This document shows positions 41,487 to 49,646 of a DNA stretch of 64,000 nucleotides, piece by piece (the first letter of the stretch is position 1; each line of letters begins with the position of its first letter). The notes under the pieces are model-generated. The model was given only the letters and a program-made list of their open reading frames with translations. It searched no databases and was not told the DNA's origin. Where the stretch lies: positions 248,001-312,000 of the forward strand of contig NZ_JACVAM010000001.1 of NCBI RefSeq assembly GCF_014851865.1, in the 5' to 3' direction. Origin of the DNA: Pseudomonas sp. PDM16 (lineage in GTDB: Bacteria > Pseudomonadota > Gammaproteobacteria > Pseudomonadales > Pseudomonadaceae). A program made the translations under genes and the position numbers.

Positions 41487-43106
41487 TCAATGCCCCGGCT
41501 GGCGGGCGGAGCGGCGGATCAGGCCGATTACCGGCAGCAGGCCGACCAATACCAGGGTCAATGCCGGCAGCGCGGCACGGGCCCACTCGCCCTCGCTGGT
41601 CATCTCGAAGATACGCACCGACAGAGTGTCCCAGCCAAAGGGTCGCATCAGCAGGGTCGCCGGCATTTCCTTGAGTACATCGACGAATACCAGCAACGCG
41701 GCGGACAGCGCTCCCGGCGCAAGCAACGGCAGGTAGACGCGCAGGAACAGTGACGGCCCACTCACCCCCAGGCTGCGCGCGGCCTGCGGCAGCGAAGGAC
41801 GGATACGCGCCAGGCTATTCTCCAGGGGACCATAGGCCACTGCCATGAAGCGCACCAGATAAGCCAAGAGCAGAGCGAACAGGCTGCCCAGCAGCAACGG
41901 CTTACCGGCGCCACCGAGCCAGGAGGATAGCGGGATCACCAGTTCGCGATCGAGGAAGCTGAAGGCCAGCATGATCGACACCGCCAGCACCGAGCCGGGC
42001 AATGCATAGCCAAGGTTGGCCAGGCTCACCGCGCTACGGATCGGCCGGGTCGGGGCCTGGCGCCGGGCGAATGCCAGCAGCAGCGCCACTGCGACCGTGA
42101 TCAAAGCCGCCAGAGCACCGAGGGAAAGGGTATGCAGGATCAGGCCGGCGTATCGCTCGTCCAGATCAAAGCGGCCGCGCTGCCAGAACCACACCAGCAG
42201 CTGCAGCAACGGCACCACGAAGGCGCAGGCAAATATCAGGCCGCACCATGCACTGGCAGCGAAGGCCTTCCAGCCGTGCAAGCGGTACAACGCCCTGCCC
42301 CGCGGCCGCTCGCTGGCCGGGCGACTAGCGCCACGGGCACGGCGCTCACCGTAGAGCACCAGCATCACCGCCAGCAACAACAGACTGGCCAGCTGAGTGG
42401 CACCTGAGAGGCTGTAGAAGCCGTACCAGGTCTTGTAGATGGCGGTGGTGAAGGTATCGAAGTTGAACACCGCCACCGCGCCGAAGTCGGCCAGGGTTTC
42501 CATGATTGCCAAGGCCAGTCCGGCACCGATGGCCGGCCAGGCCATCGGCAGCGCCACGCGCCAGAACGCCTGCCAGGGTGATTGGCCGAGCACTCGCGCA
42601 GCCTCAAGCAGTCCTCGGCCCTGGGCCAGGAAGGCGCTGCGCGCGAGCAGGTAAACGTAGGGATAGAACACCAGCACCAGCACGGCGATCACGCCGCCGG
42701 TAGAACGGACACGTGGAAAACGTATGCCCGTACCGAACCACTCGCGCAAAGCGCTCTGCACCGGCCCGGAAAAATCGAACAGACCGATGAAGACGAAGGC
42801 CAGCACGTAGGCGGGAATGGCGAAAGGCAGCATCAGCGCCCAGTCCAGCCAACGCCGACCGGGAAACTCGCAGAGGCTGGTGAGCCAGGCAAGACTGACA
42901 CCGAGCACCGTCACCCCAATACCGACACCCAAGACGAGCACCAGGGTATTGCCGAGCAGACGCGGCATCTGGGTATCCCACAAATGGCTCCAGATCTCGC
43001 CATCGATCTCGTGCCAGGACAGCGCCAATACCGACAGCGGCAACAGCACCAGCGCAGCGATGGCAAAGGCTATGGGATACCAGCGACGTTGAGCAGGGTG
43101 GGCCAC
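41487..43106 (-). CDS. hitB: Iron(III) ABC transporter permease (FbpB/HitB-like)
   Basis: Inner-membrane permease of 539 residues made of two fused half-permeases, about 12 helices, typical of FbpB/SfuB. The permease coupling (EAA) loops are LLEAARVLGQSPWQAFWRVALPMAW near residue 185 and LPQAARSLGVSGPSLFLRVYLPLLAP near 455. The start is GTG at 43106. The ferric-binding protein it should serve (46651-47652) is co-directional but separated by foreign DNA, and no ATPase gene is adjacent. In P. aeruginosa the two genes are neighbours, so the split is derived. Confidence 0.92.
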   Translation of the reverse strand: MAHPAQRRWYPIAFAIAALVLLPLSVLALSWHEIDGEIWSHLWDTQMPRLLGNTLVLVLGVGIGVTVLGVSLAWLTSLCEFPGRRWLDWALMLPFAIPAYVLAFVFIGLFDFSGPVQSALREWFGTGIRFPRVRSTGGVIAVLVLVFYPYVYLLARSAFLAQGRGLLEAARVLGQSPWQAFWRVALPMAWPAIGAGLALAIMETLADFGAVAVFNFDTFTTAIYKTWYGFYSLSGATQLASLLLLAVMLVLYGERRARGASRPASERPRGRALYRLHGWKAFAASAWCGLIFACAFVVPLLQLLVWFWQRGRFDLDERYAGLILHTLSLGALAALITVAVALLLAFARRQAPTRPIRSAVSLANLGYALPGSVLAVSIMLAFSFLDRELVIPLSSWLGGAGKPLLLGSLFALLLAYLVRFMAVAYGPLENSLARIRPSLPQAARSLGVSGPSLFLRVYLPLLAPGALSAALLVFVDVLKEMPATLLMRPFGWDTLSVRIFEMTSEGEWARAALPALTLVLVGLLPVIGLIRRSARQPGH

Positions 43107-43121
43107 GCAGACTCCTTGGCG

Positions 43122-43154
43122 GTGGAAACGAAACGCCCCGGACAGGCCGGGGCG
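43122..43154 (-). terminator. Hairpin upstream of hitB (repeat L copy)
   Basis: CGCCCCGG/CCGGGGCG stem followed on the minus strand by GTTTCGTTT. The same hairpin follows hitA at 46530-46556. It may act as an intercistronic attenuator between binding-protein and permease genes. Confidence 0.6.
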
Positions 43155-43293
43155 TCGAGTATATAAGGCTCAGCCTATCCCACGAGCAGGCGCATCAACC
43201 GGAGGATGGAAACCGCACAGCGTTTTACACCGATTGGCACCGCAGGCGTTAAACGGTGGGATGGAAAAACGCCATCCACCTGACGCAAGCCCC

Positions 43294-43313
43294 GCTCTAC
43301 TTCAGTTCCAGCC
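43294..43313 (-). pseudogene. Stub of the hitA 3' end
   Basis: On the minus strand the bases read GGC TGG AAC TGA followed by AGTAGAGCG, identical to the last codons (Gly-Trp-Asn-stop) and trailer of the intact hitA at 46651. Only this tail is present here; homology ends abruptly at 43313. An unrelated frame now reads into it. Confidence 0.75.
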
Positions 43314-43625
43314 ACCGTGAGCCGGAGCGTTCTCGGTGTAGTGCGACAGGGCGACACCCGTGATCAACTCATACTCGCGACCAAACAGGGTAAACAGCCC
43401 CCGGAAAGATAGGCATCGCGGTTGTTCTACCGTGGCGCTCCCGACCAGCGATTGGGGGTACATGCAAGCGCGGAACCATCTACCACACGGGAAGAACCGT
43501 TCATGTAGTTGATCAGTTGATCGAAGCCCATGACGCTGTGACTGAGTTCGGCCTTGCCACTCCAGCAATTGCCTCAATTCAGACCCTTAGCGACTGCGCC
43601 ATGGAAATTTAGTTGCGAACATACA
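43302..43625 (-). pseudogene. Degenerate coding remnant, unidentified
   Basis: Two overlapping minus-strand frames each look partly protein-like. One reads KAELSHSVMGFDQLINYM then GSSRVVDGSALACT before a stop; the other continues FRGLFTLFGREYELITG then VALSHYTENAP and runs into the hitA stub. A frameshift near 43460 would join them. I do not recognise the family. It looks like the broken end of an imported gene at the junction with repeat L. Confidence 0.4.
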
Positions 43626-43677
43626 CTGCCACTTACACCCTCAGATATTGGGGCAGGACGTCATTACGCTTGTGCCA

Positions 43678-45339
43678 TCAAGGGTTTTCGATACACATCT
43701 GCACGCTGCCAACGGCGAACAAAGTCTGGCGGCAACCGTCTACCGGCCCTACACGCGGGGATATGCTGAGTTGGATCAGGCGCTGCTGCCAGGTCGTCGG
43801 TGTGCCGTCGAATTCCGGCGCGTTACCCGGCACGATGCGCACCGCGCTGCCCTGCACTGCGACGTCCGACAGTATCTGCGTGATGGCACCATTGGTGGCG
43901 ATCACATTTTTCAAGGTGAAGGTAAGCGCCGCCCCATTCACCAGCACACCCGCGATGGCGATGGTCCACCCCAGTCGCAGCACCCAGGCCCAGCGGGAAT
44001 CAGCCTGCGTCGTCGCACGGCGCCGCCAGACCAGGGGCAACACCGCCACCAGCCAGAACGGCGATACCAACCGCGCCCACCAGGAAACCGGGAATAGCAG
44101 GGTTGCAGTGAACACAGCCAGCGTCCAGAACGGTCCCAGCCACGCCTGATCCTGACGTATCGACCGGCGCATCTGCCAAAGCGCGACGCCTCCGACCAGC
44201 AATACACCCAACACCTGCACCCCGAACCAGGACCCGAACCCGCCGATGCGAATGTCGAAAATCGAGACGAATTCGTCAGCCGACCATTGCCCTGGCCACT
44301 TGAGCTGGGCCAGCTCCGGCGCAACCGGGTTGCTGCTTTTGCCGAACACCAGGAAGGTCATGCGCTGCCAAGCGCCGGCATCTCGCAGATTCAGCGGGCC
44401 CGTAACGACCTCGGTCGTGGTGCCGAAGACCTGACCGGTCTCCAGCGGTATCGCCAGATATGGGCGCCATCCCACGATCACCAGCGACACGGCGAGGACC
44501 GCAAGCAACAGCCCGCCCAGCCTCACTGGCACGCGCCGCTGGTCAAGCGCCGCCTGGAGCACGACAACCAGACCGATCACCCCGGCCCAGTACAGGCCGG
44601 TGATCTTGCTGTTGATCAACAGCAGAATGGCGCCGCACAACACCACCAGGCCAGCCCGATGATGACGGGTGGGCAGCAGAATGGCCCCGGCAATCGCGAT
44701 GACGACCAACGAATAGACCACGCCATCGAGTTCGAAGCTCGTCAGTTGAAGCAGCATGACGGGGTTCGCCTGCACCAGCACCGCAGCCAACGCGACCGCC
44801 GGCGTCCAGGCACCACGCAACTGGCGCATCGCCACGGCGATCAGGGGCATGCTCGCAAAAGCAAGCAGCCATGCGGGCGCCTTGCCCGCTTCGAGCCCCG
44901 ACTCAAGCCAGGGAGCCAAGGAGATGAAAAGACCCTGCAACGTCCACAGGCCGTTCGGATATACCGTCGAGAAAAACCACTGTGATCGGGTGGTGAGCGG
45001 ATTGAGTCCGTTGGCGATCTCGAGTGCGCTCGGAAGATGAATCGCCTGTCCGTCGTAGGAAATATCGCGAACACTCGCCCCCAGAAGCACCGCGATCAGG
45101 CCAAGCAGCCCGACCGTCAGCAAGGAGACCAGGAAAACACCACGCGAGGGCCGCATGCTCCACCAGACCACCAACCCGGCCACCGACAAGGCCAGCGCGG
45201 CACTGATGAGCGGTGACACCGCCCCCAGCCCGCGCAATATGCCCGTCACAACCAGGAACAAGGCAAACGACGCCACCACCCATACGCCAAGACTCAGGCC
45301 ATGGTTCTCAAGACAAGCAGTGCGGGAAACTGTGCTCAT
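43678..45339 (-). CDS. GT-C-type membrane glycosyltransferase-like protein
   Basis: Integral membrane protein of 553 residues with about 11-13 hydrophobic helices and a small soluble C-terminus with two cysteines (VDGCRQTLFAVGSVQMC). The first periplasmic loop carries DISYDGQAIHLPSA, resembling the acidic catalytic loop of GT-C transferases that use lipid-linked sugars. I start at MSTVSRTACL (45339), where ATG overlaps the stop of the upstream UbiA fragment; 13 further in-frame codons exist upstream. It is the only intact gene in the insert. Acceptor and sugar are unknown. A role in arabinofuranose or O-antigen-type modification is a guess from the UbiA neighbour. Confidence 0.7.
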   Translation of the reverse strand: MSTVSRTACLENHGLSLGVWVVASFALFLVVTGILRGLGAVSPLISAALALSVAGLVVWWSMRPSRGVFLVSLLTVGLLGLIAVLLGASVRDISYDGQAIHLPSALEIANGLNPLTTRSQWFFSTVYPNGLWTLQGLFISLAPWLESGLEAGKAPAWLLAFASMPLIAVAMRQLRGAWTPAVALAAVLVQANPVMLLQLTSFELDGVVYSLVVIAIAGAILLPTRHHRAGLVVLCGAILLLINSKITGLYWAGVIGLVVVLQAALDQRRVPVRLGGLLLAVLAVSLVIVGWRPYLAIPLETGQVFGTTTEVVTGPLNLRDAGAWQRMTFLVFGKSSNPVAPELAQLKWPGQWSADEFVSIFDIRIGGFGSWFGVQVLGVLLVGGVALWQMRRSIRQDQAWLGPFWTLAVFTATLLFPVSWWARLVSPFWLVAVLPLVWRRRATTQADSRWAWVLRLGWTIAIAGVLVNGAALTFTLKNVIATNGAITQILSDVAVQGSAVRIVPGNAPEFDGTPTTWQQRLIQLSISPRVGPVDGCRQTLFAVGSVQMCIENP

Positions 45340-46168
45340 TTCACGGGCCATAAAAACCAAATACCTTTGCCGACCCACAGTGCAATCACCGCCAGCAACT
45401 GCACGTCCGAGGTCAGCGCATCGGTCGGTGACTCGCCCGCGGCAAGCTGGTCGGCCAGGAACCTGTAGCGAAACACGCCGAACAGCACCAGCGGAATAGT
45501 TACCACCAGTTCCGACCGGGTCGACATCACGAACATGCTCATGCTATAGAAAAGTAAGGCCTCGACGGCCGACATCTCGGCATACCGACTCACCAAGGCC
45601 ACAGAATACTGCTTGAGCACTTCTCAGCCACCTGCTGCTGCAATTTCTGACTCCACTTGATCGCCGCCAGAAACAGGGCCAGGCAGAGTAGGTGACGAAC
45701 ATCCAGCTACTGACCGGAACGGCCTCGGCGACCACCTCCACGTACTGGCGGAGCACAAAACACATGGCGATCGTGAAGTTGCGAGCACCAGCATGTATTT
45801 GAGAATTGCGCTGTAGGCCAGATTCAGGACGAGAAGGTGGCAATGACCGCGACGACCTTGGGAAGCACGATGAGCGCGGCCGATACCAGGAGTGCACCCA
45901 ACTCCAGCGGCTGGGGCCGCGCCTTGGCGAGATGCTGTCGGTCGAGCTCGACGTCGAAAAGGTCGTTGACGATATAAGTGGCCGATGCGGCGACGCAGAG
46001 CAAGGCCATTGCCAGCACGGCATGCCGGATGGCCCTGGGTCAGAAAAAATGGCCGGAAAAGATCAGCAGTACCAGGACGAAGCCGTTCTTGATCCACTGC
46101 TTTAGGCTCAGCAGCCTCAGCGCACCGCGTAGGCGGGCCCGGAAAGACTGGATGGCTGGGCCTATCAT
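45336..46168 (-). pseudogene. Broken UbiA-family prenyltransferase (phosphoribosyltransferase-like)
   Basis: Fragments of one UbiA protein are scattered over frames. RLLSLKQWIKNGFVLVLLIF begins it and meets a TGA at 46040. The same frame continues AASATYIVNDLFDVELDRQH then LAKARPQ, the metal-binding NDxxDxxxD motif. A shift near 45830 gives LNLAYSAILKYMLV, another gives FVLRQYVEVVAEAVPVSSWM, and the last frame is LKQYSVALVSRYAEM to the end. The nearest family I know is decaprenyl-phosphate phosphoribosyltransferase, used for arabinofuranosyl donors. One stop and at least three shifts make it non-functional unless the sequence has errors. Confidence 0.75.
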
Positions 46169-46435
46169 CCATCGTGCTGCACTCGGGCGGGTTTCATTCA
46201 CTCGGATTGACCGAGATGCCGGCAATTCAGCCGCACAGGATATCCCGATTCGTGCGCAACGCAGCACTGTCAAATTCTCGGAAACCCAGGCGGGCTGACA
46301 GCAAGAGATCGCGGACTTGCCCTCGAATGGCCATGGCGCCGGAGTAGAGGTAGTCACACCGTCGATAGCGAAGTTGTCGATGGAGAAGCCACGCGACCAG
46401 AACGAACTGTCTGTCCATCCATTCACCCTCGCCGA
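46169..46435 (-). other. Unassigned remnant between UbiA fragment and hitB stub
   Basis: 267 bases with a minus-strand frame containing RYRRCDYLYSGAMAIRGQV then RDLLLSARLGFREFD that ends at 46227, and a competing frame. It probably is the tail of another imported gene, but I do not recognise it. It is fused in frame to the hitB remnant through the segment GEGEWMDRQ. Confidence 0.4.
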
Positions 46436-46436
46436 T

Positions 46437-46509
46437 CATCTCGGAAATGCGTAAGGCCGAACGGACGCATCAGCAGGGTCGCGGGCATTAGCACCGCAGC
46501 ATGGGCCAC
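46437..46509 (-). pseudogene. hitB remnant with internal deletion
   Basis: On the minus strand it begins GTG GCC CAT like intact hitB, then jumps to MPATLLMRPFG, which in intact hitB lies near residue 490. After a gap of about 14 bases it continues RISEMIGEGEW, matching RIFEMTSEGEW of the intact gene. Nucleotide identity is roughly 88% and 79% over two 33-base blocks. So it is a diverged second copy of the permease gene with almost everything deleted. Confidence 0.75.
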
Positions 46510-46662
46510 GCAGGCTCCTTGGCGGCAAAGACGAAACGCCCCGGACAAGCCGGGGCATCGAGTATATAAGGCTCAACCTATCCTACGAGCTCGGTCCATC
46601 AGCTGGAGAATGGAAATACTCCATTCACCCTACACACGCTCCGCTCTACTTCAGTTCCAGCC
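46507..46662. repeat. Direct repeat R: duplicated hitA-hitB junction
   Basis: Partner of repeat L. It runs from the start codon of the hitB remnant, through the shared hairpin and TCGAGTATATAAGGCTCA block, to the CGCTCTACTTCAGTTCCAGCC end of intact hitA. The middle is shorter than in L and carries a GAATGGA/TCCATTC hairpin. Confidence 0.85.
46530..46556 (-). terminator. Hairpin downstream of hitA
   Basis: GCCCCGG/CCGGGGC stem followed on the minus strand by GTTTCGTC, about 95 bases after hitA. It probably ends or attenuates hitA transcription now that the permease gene is displaced. Confidence 0.6.
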
Positions 46663-47652
46663 GACGCGGTCCATCAGCTTGATGGCTTCGGCCTGGCGCT
46701 TGCCAGCCACTTCGACCGGGATACTGTCGGCCTTGAACTCGCCCCAGGCCGCGACCTCCGCCGACGGCTTGACCGCCGGATTGGCCGGGAACTCCTGGTT
46801 GATCTCGGCGAACAGGCCCTGGGCCTCCGGCGTGGTCATCCACTCGACCAGCTTCTTCGCCGCCTCCGGATGCGGAGCGTGCTTGGTGAGGCCGACGCCG
46901 GACAGGTTCACATGCACGCCGCGATCAGTCTGGTTGGGCCAGAACAGCTTGGCGCGCAGTTCGGGATTGGCCTTGTGCAGGCGGCCATAGTAGTAGGTGT
47001 TGACGATGCCAACGTCGCACTGACCTGCATCCACCGCCTGGACGACGGAGTTGTCGTCGGCAAATACGTCAGTAGCCAGGTTGTTTACCCAGCCCCGGAC
47101 GATCTGCTCGGCCTTCTCCGCACCGTGGGCCTCGATGAGGGTACCGGTGAGGGACTGGTTGTAGACCTTCTTGCTGGTGCGCAGGCACAGACGGCCTTCC
47201 CACTCGGGGCCGGCCAGCGCCTCATAGGTGGTCAGTTCGCCAGGCTTCACACGCTCGGTGGAGTAGACGATGGTCCTGGCGCGCAGCGACAGGCCCGTCC
47301 ATGCATGGTTACTGGAGCGGTATTGGGCCGGGATATTGGCGTCGATGATCGGCGAGGTGAAGGGCTGCAGAATGCCCATCTGCTCGGCCTGCCAGAGATT
47401 ACCGGCATCCACCGTGATCAGCAGATCGGCCACGCCATTCTCACCCTCTGCCTTGATGCGCTGCATCAAGGGCGCCTCCTTGTCGGTGATGAACTTGATG
47501 TTCACCCCGGTCTTGGCGGTATACGCATCGAAGACCGGTTTGATCAGCTCATCGATACGCGAGGAATAGACCACCACTTCATCGGCGGCCGCGGCGGAAC
47601 CGGCGGCAACGCTCAGGGCCAGGAAGGCGAGCAGGCTTTTGGACGGCGACAT
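46651..47652 (-). CDS. hitA: Iron(III)-binding periplasmic protein (FbpA/HitA-like)
   Basis: Periplasmic ferric-binding protein of 333 residues with a signal peptide ([17 protein letters not shown], cleavage before ADEV). The mature N-terminus [20 protein letters not shown] is typical of FbpA. The iron-site tyrosines are in [13 protein letters not shown] near residue 220; the [15 protein letters not shown] segment precedes it. It should deliver Fe3+ to the permease encoded downstream on the same strand, from which it is now separated by about 3.5 kb. I see no convincing Fur box upstream. Confidence 0.92.
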   Translation of the reverse strand: MSPSKSLLAFLALSVAAGSAAAADEVVVYSSRIDELIKPVFDAYTAKTGVNIKFITDKEAPLMQRIKAEGENGVADLLITVDAGNLWQAEQMGILQPFTSPIIDANIPAQYRSSNHAWTGLSLRARTIVYSTERVKPGELTTYEALAGPEWEGRLCLRTSKKVYNQSLTGTLIEAHGAEKAEQIVRGWVNNLATDVFADDNSVVQAVDAGQCDVGIVNTYYYGRLHKANPELRAKLFWPNQTDRGVHVNLSGVGLTKHAPHPEAAKKLVEWMTTPEAQGLFAEINQEFPANPAVKPSAEVAAWGEFKADSIPVEVAGKRQAEAIKLMDRVGWN

Positions 47653-47770
47653 GGCAAAGGCTCTCGTGACAGCGAAAGGATCACAAATGGTAGTGACTCT
47701 CAGCTACGAGCTATAGTGCTTTTATGTCGCAGTGTTTGTCCGGGCCGATTCCTCTCCGGCGCCGAAGCAC

Positions 47771-48988
47771 TCAGGCGCTGGCCAGCTCGGGTAGGTCACC
47801 GACCAGGCCGAGGGCACGGCGGACGAACATAGCCTTGGCATCCGGCAACTCGTCGATCCAGTTGAGGCCACTGTTACGCAGCAGGCGAATCGGCAGCGGA
47901 TCAGCCTGGAACAGACGCTCGAAACCTTCCATGGCCGCCATCATCGCGAGATTGTGCGGCATGCGACGGCGCTCGTAGCGACTGAGCACACGTACGTCAT
48001 TCGGCTGTTCACCACGCTGCAGCGCATGCACCAGCACCTCGGCCAGCACCGCGGCATCGAGGAAGCCGAGATTGACTCCCTGCCCCGCCAGCGGATGGAT
48101 GCTGTGTGCGGCGTCGCCGATCAGCGCCAGACCACTCTCGACGTAGCGCTTGGCATGGCGCTGACGCAGCGGAATGCACACACGTGGATCGGTCGCGGTC
48201 ACAGGGCCCAGGCGCCACTCGAATGCCTTGCCCAGCTCATGGCGGAAGGCCTCGTCGCTCAATGCCATCAGGCGTTCGGCCTCGGCAGGCACGGTGGACC
48301 AGACGATCGAACACCAGTGTTCGTCGCCCTGGCGATTCAGCGGTAGGAAGGCCAGCGGGCCGTCGTCGGTGAAGCGCTGCCAAGCGGTAAGCTGGTGGGA
48401 GCGCTCGCAGCGCACGCTAGTGACGATGGCGTGATGCAGGTAATCCCACTCGCGGGTGGCGAAACCGGCCAGGCGACGTACCGCCGAGTTGGCGCCATCG
48501 GCAGCGACCAGCAGGGGAGCACGCAGCTGGCGGCCATCGGCCAGGGTCAGCAGCCAGCCATCGCCACTGCGGCGTAATTGCTCAAGGCGTGCGTTGCCGA
48601 GCAGGCCGATCTGACTGTCATGCAGACGCTCGAGCAGGGCGTCCTGCACCACGCGGTTCTCGACGATATGCCCGAGCACCTCGGCGTGCACACTAGCCGC
48701 GGAGAAGTGCACGCTGCCGGTACCGGAACCGTCCCACACCCGCATGTCGCGGTAGGGCGACGTCCGCCGGGCAGCGATGCCTTCCCAGACGCCGAGACGC
48801 TCGAGAATGCGCTGGCTCGCCGCGGACAGGGCGCTGACCCGCGGCTCGAAGGCCCCACTGGCATCGAAGGGTTTGACGCTGAGCGGGCCACCGTCGACCA
48901 CCAGGATCTCCAGGCCGCTGTGCTCCAAGGCCAGCGCCAGGGCACTGCCGACCATGCCGGCGCCAACGATGATCAGGTCCGCTTGCAT
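47771..48988 (-). CDS. ubiI: FAD-dependent ubiquinone hydroxylase UbiI (VisC)
   Basis: Flavoprotein monooxygenase of 405 residues, predicted to hydroxylate C5 of the ubiquinone ring. The dinucleotide-binding motif is ADLIIVGAGMVGSALALAL at the N-terminus, the DG motif is LLVAADGANSAVRR near residue 163, and the second FAD motif is ALIGDAAHSIHPLAGQGVNLG near 287. It is last in the run pepP-ubiH-thioesterase-ubiI. The start codon is only nine bases from the thioesterase stop. Confidence 0.93.
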   Translation of the reverse strand: MQADLIIVGAGMVGSALALALEHSGLEILVVDGGPLSVKPFDASGAFEPRVSALSAASQRILERLGVWEGIAARRTSPYRDMRVWDGSGTGSVHFSAASVHAEVLGHIVENRVVQDALLERLHDSQIGLLGNARLEQLRRSGDGWLLTLADGRQLRAPLLVAADGANSAVRRLAGFATREWDYLHHAIVTSVRCERSHQLTAWQRFTDDGPLAFLPLNRQGDEHWCSIVWSTVPAEAERLMALSDEAFRHELGKAFEWRLGPVTATDPRVCIPLRQRHAKRYVESGLALIGDAAHSIHPLAGQGVNLGFLDAAVLAEVLVHALQRGEQPNDVRVLSRYERRRMPHNLAMMAAMEGFERLFQADPLPIRLLRNSGLNWIDELPDAKAMFVRRALGLVGDLPELASA

Positions 48989-48997
48989 GCTGCTTCC

Positions 48998-49480
48998 TTA
49001 AGCCACTTGCCGCGCACGCGGCTTGAGACGTACGTAGAGGGTCTTGTGCACGCTGGCCACCAGAGTGCCTGCGCCGTCGCGAATATCCACCTGCAGCTGG
49101 GGCAGGTACTTGTCGCCCCCTGCCGTCTGCTCGCGAATCTGCGCCAGCAGGGCATCATCAATGCGGAACTCGGCGAACACCGGCCCCTTGCCGGGGCTGA
49201 CGAAGTCAATGCTGGCGGCCTTGTCCCAGACGATGTAGTCATCACCCAGCAGCGGCATCAGCAACAGCATGTAGAACGGGTCGATCATGCTGTAGAGCGA
49301 GCCACCGAACTGGGTGCCGACGAAGTTGCGGTTGTACCAACGCAACGCCATCTTCACCCGCGCCTCACGGCAGTCGGGGGAAATATGCTGTACCCGGATA
49401 CCCGCGCCGATGTACGGCGGATAGAGGTTAAGGCCCAGACGCAGAAGGCGCGCACGGCGCGACAGTTTCGAATCACTCAT
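48998..49480 (-). CDS. DUF4442 hotdog thioesterase-like protein
   Basis: Hotdog-fold protein of 160 residues of the DUF4442 type. Conserved parts are GIRVQHISPDCREARVKM, FVGTQFGGSLYSMIDPFYM (the GG turn plus Asp of the hotdog helix), and DKAASIDFVSPGKGPV. It sits between ubiH and ubiI on the same strand, so it may deal with an acyl or quinone-related thioester, but this is inference from position. The start is 12 bases from the end of a repeat element, whose edge supplies the purine-rich GAGAAAA before the ATG. Confidence 0.82.
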   Translation of the reverse strand: MSDSKLSRRARLLRLGLNLYPPYIGAGIRVQHISPDCREARVKMALRWYNRNFVGTQFGGSLYSMIDPFYMLLLMPLLGDDYIVWDKAASIDFVSPGKGPVFAEFRIDDALLAQIREQTAGGDKYLPQLQVDIRDGAGTLVASVHKTLYVRLKPRARQVA

Positions 49481-49492
49481 ACAGTTTTCTCA

Positions 49493-49646
49493 GAACCTGT
49501 TTACGACCTTCTGGATTAGAGCCAGACAAGGCCTTGGCGGCCCCACAAAAACGGCCGAGGAAGCGGAGTGTACAAGCAGTACTGAGCATTCCGAGGTCGC
49601 TTTTAATCCCGTATGGCCGACAGCCAGGAGATCGTAGACAGGTTCT
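49493..49646 (-). repeat. TIR repeat element, copy 2 (ubiH-thioesterase gap)
   Basis: 154-bp copy: AGAACCTGTTTACGACCT at 49493-49510 and AGATCGTAGACAGGTTCT at 49629-49646. The internal stem-loop is GTAC-AAGCA-GTAC at 49570-49582, differing in sequence from the other copies but still paired. The outer A on the minus strand is the last base of the ubiH TGA stop. Confidence 0.88.

Larger units (their letters stand above)
43104..43313. repeat. Direct repeat L: duplicated hitA-hitB junction
   Basis: From the hitB GTG start outward, this segment matches 46507-46662 at about 85% over its first 110 bases: shared blocks include ACGAAACGCCCCGGACA and TCGAGTATATAAGGCTCA. A variable middle is followed by CGCTCTACTTCAGTTCCAGCC, the end of a binding-protein gene. 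It keeps a complete hitB on one side and only a hitA stub on the other. Confidence 0.85.

Noticed and set aside
47653..47770. Fur box upstream of hitA
   Set aside because: The region has no stretch resembling GATAATGATAATCATTATC beyond chance.
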